This document shows, in pieces, positions 27,601 through 33,652 of a DNA stretch of 64,000 nt. This stretch comes from Chryseosolibacter indicum (GTDB lineage Bacteria; Bacteroidota; Bacteroidia; Cytophagales; Cyclobacteriaceae): contig NZ_JAHESD010000009.1 of the NCBI RefSeq assembly GCF_018598585.1, positions 1 to 64,000 on the forward strand. The letters run 5' to 3'. A program made the translations under genes and the position numbers. Each line of letters begins with the position of its first letter. The first letter of the stretch is position 1. A model generated the notes under the pieces. The model was not told where the DNA came from. It saw only the letters and a program-made list of their open reading frames with translations, and did not search any database.

Positions 27601-28799
27601 ATAAACCTTATCGCTTTATAGGTACTACGCTTGATATTACTGAAAGAAAAAAATCAGAACAGGAGTTAAAAGCAAGTGAAGAGCGTTTCAGATTACTTGC
27701 CAATAGTATTCCGCAAATAGTTTGGACCAACAATGTTGAAGGTAACAAGGATTATTTAAGTGATCAATGGGAAGAGTATACAGGGACAAGCGCACATGAT
27801 GGCCTAATTAATTTTAGCAACTTCATTCATCCTGATGACCTGGAGCATGTGACTAGTAAATGGCAGGACTGCCTAGCTAAAGGAGAATACTGGGAGGCAG
27901 AGTACAGGTTGAAAAATATAAAGACAAATACATACCGTTGGTTTTTAGGAAAGACCCTTCCATTAAAAGATCCGAAAGGAAATGTTATAAAATGGGTTGG
28001 ATCTGCCTCTGATATTCAGGAACTAAAAGAACAATCTAGCTTGTTGGAACGCCAGGTTCAGGAGCGAACAAAAGAGCTGAACGAACTTAATCATTCCCTC
28101 CAGTTATCAAATGAAGATTTGCAACAATTTGCTCACGTAGCCAGTCACGATCTTAAAGAGCCGATCCGAAAGATTAAGACTTATGGCAACAGGTTGCAGG
28201 ATGAGTATGGTACTTCTCTCCCTGAAAAAGCAAATGTCTTCCTCAGTAAAATTCTGAGTGCAAGTGACAGAATGTATTCGATGGTCAATGGCGTGTTATC
28301 TTATTCTGCTATTACTTCATTAGAACAACCTTTAGAAAAAATAAATCTCAACAAGGTCTTTCACGATATTGAGCTGGACCTTGAAGTGCTCATTCAGGAG
28401 AAGAGAGCTACAATTGTATACACAGATTTACCTGTTATAGAAGGAGCACCTATTTTAATTTATCAGCTTTGGTATAACCTCATCAACAATTCTATTAAGT
28501 TTTCAAAACAAGATCAACCTCCCGTTATTAATATAGCATCTTCCGTGATAGAGAAAGACGGAAAGCGTTTTATAAAGATCATTTTAAAAGACAATGGTAT
28601 TGGATTTGAACAGCAGTATGCGGAGGCCATCTTCAGTACGTTTACACGTTTACATCCAAAAGATAAATATGAAGGCACAGGCTTAGGCTTGTCGTTATGC
28701 AAGAAAATTGCTGAACGCCATGGCGGATCCATATCTGCAAAAAGTAAACCGAATCAGGGTGCTGAGTTTACAGTGCTACTACCGCATTCGGGTAGTTAA
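24654..28799 (+). CDS. Hybrid sensor histidine kinase / response regulator with two kinase cores
   Basis: A 1381-residue cytoplasmic protein without membrane segments. Order: N-terminal PAS-like sensor (~10-175), GAF (~175-340), HisKA with SHEFRTP (His ~357), HATPase (DTGIGIP and GTGIGLAM), receiver domain with phospho-Asp near 673 (LILSDIMMP, then DDYLTKPF), three PAS domains (~755-870, 880-1000, 1005-1125; TERKKSEQELKASEERFRL links two), a second HisKA with ASHDLKEP (His ~1165) and a second HATPase (KDNGIGFE, GTGLGLSL). Both kinase cores keep their key motifs. It lacks a DNA-binding output, so phosphate must pass to a partner regulator outside the window. Its signal is probably cytosolic. 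Confidence 0.93.
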   Translation: MESSAIKAQTDVPEFLVGGGEMGQRIREFDWSKTPLGSVDTWPRSLRTCVQIMLTSRQPIWIGWGKDLIKLYNDPYKAIVKGKHPWALGKPASQVWKDIWKDIDPMLRKVMFENEGTYVEEQLLIMERNGYPEETYYTFSYTPVAGDLGGTEGMICFNTDDTDRIISERQLTTLTQLGKTLTDAKNKEDVYKRTIDTVSTNQKDFPFVLIYEVKENQAVLVNASDSGSDKFPKTIDVNEDNELSQLCRSACFKKQHQIWEDLIDKLGLTPSGAWAIPPDRAIILPIKGQKEVTGLFVIGTNPYRVLDDKYLSFFDLITDQIATSLNNVHAIEEERKRLEALAEIDRAKTAFFSNISHEFRTPLTLLLGPMEDLLDTDQIKGSDKEKIKVAYRNSLRLQKLVNLLLDFSRIEAGRMEAHFRPVDIVSVTEDLASNFRSAIEKAGMALIIKKETIDQPVFVDMDMWEKIMLNLLSNAFKYTTEGTIEVIISKDSEEVEVTVKDTGIGIPQSEIDKIFERFHRVQNVGGRSQEGTGIGLAMVKELVKLHNGTISVESKVGEGSSFTVRLPIKGGESLFAEKGLQVKENSRRTSAYIEEASQWLPENEYTVADSDLSYETAKNNSKQHTVLLADDNADMRKYIKRLLEPDYNLIIATDGEEAFRKAIEHHPDLILSDIMMPTLDGFGLLKKLKSNLSTRNIPLIFLSARAGEEAKVEGIKAGADDYLTKPFSSKELMARVSNHIAISDTRRKTEKEFYKLFIQAPAHIHIMKGPEHVVEFFHPLGVKFAGKDITGLKIREAAPNLEGQGYFEMLDRVYNEGATIQINESKVIFPNEKGAPEDYYFNITYLPWRDLKGNIQGILQFSFDVTEQVKAKQKIQESEERLRIATEILELGTWEFDPRTNKIFSSEKTAELFGFDLTSEVTIETILEAIVEQDRPRVIEAINNVFNPLSGGGCDIEYSVVNIKDKRQRIARVNGRVFFDSENKPYRFIGTTLDITERKKSEQELKASEERFRLLANSIPQIVWTNNVEGNKDYLSDQWEEYTGTSAHDGLINFSNFIHPDDLEHVTSKWQDCLAKGEYWEAEYRLKNIKTNTYRWFLGKTLPLKDPKGNVIKWVGSASDIQELKEQSSLLERQVQERTKELNELNHSLQLSNEDLQQFAHVASHDLKEPIRKIKTYGNRLQDEYGTSLPEKANVFLSKILSASDRMYSMVNGVLSYSAITSLEQPLEKINLNKVFHDIELDLEVLIQEKRATIVYTDLPVIEGAPILIYQLWYNLINNSIKFSKQDQPPVINIASSVIEKDGKRFIKIILKDNGIGFEQQYAEAIFSTFTRLHPKDKYEGTGLGLSLCKKIAERHGGSISAKSKPNQGAEFTVLLPHSGS

Positions 28800-28914
28800 A
28801 CGCGCTCTTATGCCATTCTGCTACATAGCATATAATAGGCATTCGGTTAATAGACGCTTGCTGGTTTAATTCTTTCGTATTAATTTTTGTAAGATTTAAC
28901 CAAAACATTAACCT

Positions 28915-29922
28915 ATGAAAAAATCTCTCCTCCTTGCAATGGCAGGGCTATTGGTATTTTGGTCCTGTGGAGACCAGGATCTAAAAGAAGAAATGCCAGC
29001 CTTAAAAAATCAGGACGAACTTAAAGTTACATTTCCTGAAGCGCTCAACAGCAGCAAACGCTCTGGCTCAGGGCGTCTTGAAAACCAGATAGCAGCAACG
29101 CTTAATGCCTCATTATTTGCATCAACGCCTTACAAAGTTTCTGATGTACATGTTTGTACGTTGGCGGATGCCAATGCTATTGTAAATGTAGAAACAGTTG
29201 ACAAGCAATTTGAGAGTACACTCCCCTCTCGTTGGGTACCAGGAGACACAAGACGTAACTGGAATGGCGACAATGATCTTAAAGATATCGATTGGCTTTC
29301 CTTTACTCCTTTTGCTATAGCCAACGGCACCTATAATGCAGACCCTATTTATCAGGCCATGTACAATAAGTGGGAAACAGGAGGCTTTTGTAAAACTGTA
29401 AATATTGACAGATCGCCTTATGATCTTACCATGGGTAACCCCAGCCTTATTCTGGGAATAGGTGGATTGCCGCCCGCAGCTGAGCCACTAGCTGATGTTT
29501 CTGTTATTGGCTTTTTACCTGCGTCAATCTTTAATTCAATATTTGGTTCACCCAATGTACTCGGTGTTGCCTTTTCATTTGTGTTTACTGATCCTGTAAC
29601 TGGAGAACCAACAAAAACAACACGCGGTAAAGAAGATAAAGCATTTACAGAGGTTTGGTTTAATAACGGTTTTACGTGGTCTAACGGTGCAGCACCAGGA
29701 AAGATAGATCTCGAATCAGTAATACTTCATGAGTTCGGGCATACGCTTAACTTAGGTCATTTTGGTATCCTTCAAAGATTTACCATCAATGGCACAAGCA
29801 AGCTAGTATACCAACCTGTTAACACAATGAATGCAATTTATATAGGCGAACCTAGAAATTTCCTTGGACCTAACGATAAGGGAAATTTCTGTGAGGCATG
29901 GGGAAGCTGGCCTTGGAATTAG
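28915..29922 (+). CDS. Metzincin-type metalloprotease lipoprotein (matrixin-like)
   Basis: A 335-residue protein with a lipoprotein signal peptide ending in WSC at Cys18. The zinc motif HEFGHTLNLGH lies near residue 272, with Asn where matrixins usually have Gly at the third helix turn; Asn is tolerated at this site in some metzincin branches. A Met-turn candidate is PVNTMNAIY. The N-terminal ~100 residues may act as a propeptide. It is probably anchored to the outer membrane. Its substrate is unknown. It follows the large kinase after 115 bp and has its own terminator. Confidence 0.85.
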   Translation: MKKSLLLAMAGLLVFWSCGDQDLKEEMPALKNQDELKVTFPEALNSSKRSGSGRLENQIAATLNASLFASTPYKVSDVHVCTLADANAIVNVETVDKQFESTLPSRWVPGDTRRNWNGDNDLKDIDWLSFTPFAIANGTYNADPIYQAMYNKWETGGFCKTVNIDRSPYDLTMGNPSLILGIGGLPPAAEPLADVSVIGFLPASIFNSIFGSPNVLGVAFSFVFTDPVTGEPTKTTRGKEDKAFTEVWFNNGFTWSNGAAPGKIDLESVILHEFGHTLNLGHFGILQRFTINGTSKLVYQPVNTMNAIYIGEPRNFLGPNDKGNFCEAWGSWPWN

Positions 29923-29947
29923 TACTATTCTTATTTTAATTATGCAC

Positions 29948-29976
29948 AAAGCCACCTGCAAAAAGGTGGCTTTGTT
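29948..29976 (+). terminator. Intrinsic terminator after the metzincin lipoprotein gene
   Basis: 10-bp perfect stem (29948-29957 and 29964-29973, loop GCAAAA) followed by TTTGTTG. Confidence 0.8.
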
Positions 29977-30002
29977 GTTATTATTCAGTAATATGTTGAA
30001 TA

Positions 30003-30233
30003 CTAGCTGTGCGGCCCCAAATCCCTGTCTTCATAAAAGCGGTTATCAAAAGTATAGTCAGAAGGTTTACCATTCTTCAAAATAGTAATTACCATCCATA
30101 TAAGGCCGGCCTGCAGTACAAGCAAAAATAGCATCAGTATGGACAGCGGCACCGTAACAATTGGCGAGCATAAAACAACGAACACCAAAAATGCTCCTGA
30201 AACACTCGATACAGCAAAACCAATCTTTTTCAT
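30003..30233 (-). CDS. Small two-helix membrane protein
   Basis: The frame opens at 30278, but the ATG at 30233 has a rare clear AAGGAG ribosome-binding site 11 nt upstream and gives 76 residues. There are two membrane helices (GFAVSSVSGAFLVFVVL and PLSILMLFLLVLQAGLI) and a polar tail with YTFDNRFYEDRD. The family is unknown. It is divergent from another small membrane protein at 30346. Confidence 0.65.
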   Translation of the reverse strand: MKKIGFAVSSVSGAFLVFVVLCSPIVTVPLSILMLFLLVLQAGLIWMVITILKNGKPSDYTFDNRFYEDRDLGPHS

Positions 30234-30345
30234 AAAATTAAATCTCCTTACTACCCGAATAAAAAAGATGCCATCCACTTCTATTGATCAGCTGAACATA
30301 CAACTGGGGAATAGTTTTTTTTAATTTTATAAAAAAGAAGATACT

Positions 30346-30546
30346 ATGAAGGGAGATAAAATTTTATTGTTTGTAACGTTAGGCGTATTTGTCCTTGTAT
30401 TCTTTATCTGGTGGCACACCATCAATGAAGGAAACGTTATTCTCAGTTCAGGCAACCGCGAGCTACAAAAGAAATTTGTGAAAGTACCTTACTATAGCGA
30501 CGAGAATGATTTTGATACCAGCACAAAAGAAGAAAAGAAGCAGTAG
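30346..30546 (+). CDS. Small single-pass membrane protein
   Basis: A 66-residue protein with one N-terminal membrane helix (ILLFVTLGVFVLVFFIWW) and a charged soluble tail (YYSDENDFDTSTKEEKKQ). It is not similar to any family I recognise. Its stop codon is part of a hairpin shared with the convergent dehydrogenase gene. The divergent neighbour is also a tiny membrane protein. Confidence 0.6.
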   Translation: MKGDKILLFVTLGVFVLVFFIWWHTINEGNVILSSGNRELQKKFVKVPYYSDENDFDTSTKEEKKQ

Positions 30547-30560
30547 TTTTACTACTGCTT
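30538..30560. terminator. Hairpin formed by the two convergent stop codons
   Basis: AAGCAGTAG (30538-30546) and CTACTGCTT (30552-30560) form a 9-bp stem with a 5-nt loop. The left arm contains the plus-strand TAG and the right arm the minus-strand TAG of the next gene. Confidence 0.65.
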
Positions 30561-31421
30561 TAGCTTTTCGCGAAGGTGTGTAACAAGATAAGAAATATCT
30601 TTACCTCCTCCCCCGGCATTAATGATTTCCTGTAAGCTAGATTGTATTATTTCGGCGAGCGGAAGACGGAGATCTTGTGCAAGTGCTGTCTCCTGCATTA
30701 ACCTTAAATCTTTACTTGCAAGTTTTGTAGCAAACCCATTCAGATTATCCTTTTCTTCTATAATGAGATTACCATAATTCTTCATTACAGGAGCACCAAA
30801 TATCGTTGATAACATTGTATCAAGAAGAACCTGTTTTTGAATGCCCGCCTTCTCTGCTACAAGCATTACCTCGCTTAACATCTCCGTTGTTACAAAGATC
30901 ATGTAGTTCATAATGAGTTTAACGGTGTTGGCAGATGCAACTTCTTCTCCAAAATCAAATACACGTTGTCCCATAGCTTGCAAAACAGGTTGCACTTTCC
31001 CCTTTTCTGCTGTCGCCCCTGAAAGCAGAATAAATAATTGCTTTGCCTCTGCAGCAGGAGGTCTGCCCATAACAGGCGACGCTAAATAAACAACATTATG
31101 CTTTTTGCATTGCTCCTCGAACCTGGTGGCCGATGCAGGAGAGATGGTACTCATGGAAAGATGAATACTTCCCTTTTTCATTGCAGGAAGAATGCTTTTG
31201 TTTATCTCATCAACAGCAGCATCATCACTTAGCATGGTTATAACTACATCAGCATCTTTGGCAGCCTCTTCTGCTTTATCAAATATAGTTGCTCCTAATG
31301 CTTTAATGGCTTCACGTTTTCCAGCAGATCGGTTAAATGCCCGCAGTTGAAATCCAGCTTTAATAAGATTGGTGGCCATGGGAAGTCCCATGTTGCCGAG
31401 CCCGATAAATGTGATAATCAT
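30552..31421 (-). CDS. NAD(P)-dependent 3-hydroxyisobutyrate dehydrogenase-like oxidoreductase
   Basis: A 289-residue protein of the beta-hydroxyacid dehydrogenase family. The N-terminal Rossmann motif is FIGLGNMGLPMATNLIKAG, followed by RAFNRSAGKREA, whose Asn-Arg-Ser suits NADPH. The catalytic lysine lies in NTVKLIMNYM near residue 172, and substrate-binding VMGRPPAAEAKQ replaces the usual DAPVSGG. This shift in the substrate motif points to the glyoxylate/succinic semialdehyde reductase branch, not to valine breakdown. It has the best promoter in the window directly upstream. Confidence 0.9.
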   Translation of the reverse strand: MIITFIGLGNMGLPMATNLIKAGFQLRAFNRSAGKREAIKALGATIFDKAEEAAKDADVVITMLSDDAAVDEINKSILPAMKKGSIHLSMSTISPASATRFEEQCKKHNVVYLASPVMGRPPAAEAKQLFILLSGATAEKGKVQPVLQAMGQRVFDFGEEVASANTVKLIMNYMIFVTTEMLSEVMLVAEKAGIQKQVLLDTMLSTIFGAPVMKNYGNLIIEEKDNLNGFATKLASKDLRLMQETALAQDLRLPLAEIIQSSLQEIINAGGGGKDISYLVTHLREKLKQ

Positions 31422-31443
31422 AATTAATGTCTAATATCTGTAT

Positions 31444-31472
31444 CAAACATACATAAGTGTTGCTAAAAACAA
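31444..31472 (-). promoter_or_regulatory. Bacteroidota-type promoter of the 30552 dehydrogenase gene
   Basis: On the minus strand TTG (31472-31470) is separated by 18 nt from TATGTTTG (31451-31444), a full match to TTG-N18-TAnnTTTG. The start codon is at 31421, so the leader is short. Confidence 0.75.
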
Positions 31473-31610
31473 TACCTCATACTCTTACAGTCTAAAAATG
31501 TATTCTTAATATATTGATCACACAGACAATAAAACAACTTCATATTGAAGTACCACCTTTGTGCCGTTAGTAGAATTTTCCAAGGTTTAGGTTAATGCAT
31601 TCTACAAAAG

Positions 31611-31637
31611 AGAAAAGCCCTGGACGAGGGCTTTTCT
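31611..31637 (-). terminator. Intrinsic terminator after the DUF6496 gene
   Basis: 11-bp perfect stem (31611-31621 and 31627-31637) with a 5-nt loop, 27 nt past the stop. The T-rich tail on the minus strand is CTTTTG. Confidence 0.8.
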
Positions 31638-31663
31638 TCTTCCTATCAGCAATTTACGAAATA

Positions 31664-31933
31664 CTACCGGGATCTCTTCTTCGCTGCTTTTTTAGCTGTC
31701 TTCTTTGCTGCCTTTTTCGGTGCTTTCTTTGCTGCCTTCTTAGCTGTCTTTTTTGCTGCACCTTTCTTTGCAGGAACTTTAGCCCCCTTCTTTCTTGCTT
31801 CCGACAATCCAATAGCAATTGCCTGCTTACGACTTGTTACTTTCTTTCCGGTCCCAGTCTTCAACGAGCCAGATTTTTTCTTGGCCATCGCTCTCTTAAC
31901 ACTGTTACCTGCACTTTTTGAATATTTTGCCAT
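31664..31933 (-). CDS. DUF6496 protein with histone H1-like lysine/alanine tail
   Basis: An 89-residue, very basic protein. Residues 1-50 match DUF6496 (AKYSKSAGNSVKRAMAKKKS, then KKVTSRKQAIAIGLSEARK). Residues ~53-89 are a KKAAKK/KKTAKK/KKAPKK repeat tail with no acidic residue, like the C-terminal arm of eukaryotic histone H1 and of bacterial H1-like proteins, which bind and compact DNA. Family knowledge: DUF6496 genes tend to accompany stress-related genes. Tandem hairpins flank the gene, so it is monocistronic. Confidence 0.85.
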   Translation of the reverse strand: MAKYSKSAGNSVKRAMAKKKSGSLKTGTGKKVTSRKQAIAIGLSEARKKGAKVPAKKGAAKKTAKKAAKKAPKKAAKKTAKKAAKKRSR

Positions 31934-31965
31934 AACGTTTTTATTTTAACATTATATAAAATAAA

Positions 31966-31992
31966 AAAAGCTATGCCGGTTGCATAGCTTTT
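31966..31992 (-). terminator. Intrinsic terminator after the 32014 SDR gene
   Basis: 11-bp perfect stem (31966-31976 and 31982-31992, loop CGGTT) followed on the minus strand by a seven-T run. Confidence 0.88.
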
Positions 31993-32013
31993 CTTCTTAT
32001 AACCAGATCGTTA

Positions 32014-32880
32014 TCAGTTTCCTCTTCTCATATCGGTAGCTCCATCCATGGAGTGTTCAAGGTCAAGGTCTCCCTCCGGTTCTTCTGTTACTTTGCTCTT
32101 AGCTTTCTTACCTATAGGTCCCTTCGCTACAGTAACACCTCCATCAACATAGTATAGTGCACCTGTTACATAGGAAGCTTCTTCAGAAGCGAGGAAGAGA
32201 TACACATTGGCAACTTCTTCGGGCGTTCCTCTCCTTCCCAGTGGTGTTGCTGAAATAAGCATCTTCTCATCCTCTCTTTTCATAGGCCCTTCGCTCCTCC
32301 GTGTCCAGGCTGTATCAATAGCACCCGGACAAACACAATTAGCTCGCACTCCGTATTGGGCCTGTTCAACAGCCACGCCCTTTATAAAAGCATGCATGAA
32401 TCCTTTTGTTCCTCCGTAAGGTGTATTCTTTGCAAGACCTAGTTCGCCTGACTCTGATCCTGCAGATACAATACAACCTTGTGTTTGCTGTAACTCTGGT
32501 ATTGCATACTTTGTCATCAGAAAGGCACTCTTAATGTTATTCTTCAACATATAATCAAACGCCTCCGTTGGAAACTTATCGATCTCTTTCATTTCAGGAA
32601 AAGTACCTGCGTTGTTTATGAGAATGTCCAACTTCCCATACATACGTTTAGCAAATTCAACGCACTCTTTTGCATTCTCTTCAATAGAGATATCAGCTAC
32701 AAAGGCAACTGCCTTACCTCCGTCTTTGATAATTTCATCAACCACCTGATTCACCGGATCTTCAGGATATCCGTTTACAATTACCAATGCCCCTTCTTTT
32801 GCAAACTTCTTGCTAATTGCTTCTCCTATACCTGTTGCACCTCCTGTAACGATAGCAACTTTATTATTTAATCTAAGCAT
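32014..32880 (-). CDS. SDR family oxidoreductase with polar C-terminal tail
   Basis: A 288-residue classical short-chain dehydrogenase: VTGGATGIGEAISKKF (cofactor motif), NNAG at ~90, catalytic SAGSES and YGGTK (Tyr-x3-Lys) near 155, then VCPGAIDTAW. After the core ends at GALYYVDGGV, ~38 extra residues form a charged tail (KKAKSKVTEEPEGDLDLEHS). The closest type is the glucose-1-dehydrogenase-like SDRs that general-stress regulons often contain. The substrate is unknown. It is next to the DUF6496 gene but separated by a terminator. Confidence 0.9.
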   Translation of the reverse strand: MLRLNNKVAIVTGGATGIGEAISKKFAKEGALVIVNGYPEDPVNQVVDEIIKDGGKAVAFVADISIEENAKECVEFAKRMYGKLDILINNAGTFPEMKEIDKFPTEAFDYMLKNNIKSAFLMTKYAIPELQQTQGCIVSAGSESGELGLAKNTPYGGTKGFMHAFIKGVAVEQAQYGVRANCVCPGAIDTAWTRRSEGPMKREDEKMLISATPLGRRGTPEEVANVYLFLASEEASYVTGALYYVDGGVTVAKGPIGKKAKSKVTEEPEGDLDLEHSMDGATDMRRGN

Positions 32881-33007
32881 GACTTTAATTTTAGGTATAT
32901 TAATTTCCTTGTAAGCTATGGCTCACATAATTTCGTGCCCTTCCTGTTGCGAGAAGTATTTTGTAAAGCATCTCACTGCTTCTTCATCAAAAACTTCGCA
33001 GCTTTAA

Positions 33008-33371
33008 ATGCGTCGTTTGGCAACGTCTCTTTCGGGCAGTCTGCAGATCAGTATTATTACAACTAAAACAAAGTCGACAACCTGGAAGTCAGAATCTTCC
33101 AGTAAATCCATTAAAACAACTGGTCATGGCGAAATACAAAAATGGGTTGAGGAGCGCGGTGGTAAACCAGCAACAGTAAAGGGTACTGGTGATGAGGTAG
33201 GTGTACTACGTATTGATTTCCCAGGCTATTCCGGAGGTGGTACACTTCAGCAGATAACTTGGGAACAGTTCTTCGAAAGTTTGAAGAGAGTAATCTGGAT
33301 TTTTTATACCAGCAAGAAACACGTGACGGCAATGAGGCCGATTCTTTAGGTTTGTGTCAAGAGAAAAATAA
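33008..33371 (+). pseudogene. Frameshifted small conserved gene (two single-base deletions)
   Basis: One frame reads KTTGHGEIQKWVEERGGKPA, then VLRIDFPGYSGGG and ITWEQFFE, a small conserved family of ~100 residues known from other bacteria. At ~33278 a base is missing: the next frame continues KFEESNLDFLYQQETRDGN. At ~33334 a second base is missing: the third frame continues GRFFRFVSREK and stops at 33371. All three pieces join into one protein. The gene keeps a terminator at 33399. The N-terminal ~40 residues of the open frame (from 33008) are uncertain. This is either a recent pseudogene or two sequencing errors. Confidence 0.75.
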
Positions 33372-33398
33372 CAAAGCAAAGGGAATCTAATTAGCTTC

Positions 33399-33426
33399 AA
33401 GACCTGCAATCAAACGCAGGTCTTTC
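33399..33426 (+). terminator. Terminator downstream of the frameshifted gene
   Basis: 9-bp stem AAGACCTGC (33399-33407) with GCAGGTCTT (33416-33424), loop of 8 nt, followed by TCTAT. It supports a former transcription unit here. Confidence 0.7.
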
Positions 33427-33652
33427 TATATCAATTCAAGAACGTTAACCGTAGCGGGTGCGCAAATTATTATACAATTTCTTACTTGAATAATATATCT
33501 ATGAGTAATACCGCCAGGAATAAATCGATCTTTTTCAATATCTATACGGCAATTTAAATTGATTATCATCTTGTCGCTGTTTAAAGTGCATCCAGCTTTA
33601 CGGCTAAATGTCGATTAACATAATGGCATGCATTTCTTTATATGTATCCTGA

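Noticed and set aside
31595-31921. Plus-strand 108-residue Cys/Leu-rich reading frame
   Set aside because: It is the antisense of the Lys/Ala repeats of the DUF6496 gene; AAG/GCT codons read backwards give Cys, Leu and Phe.
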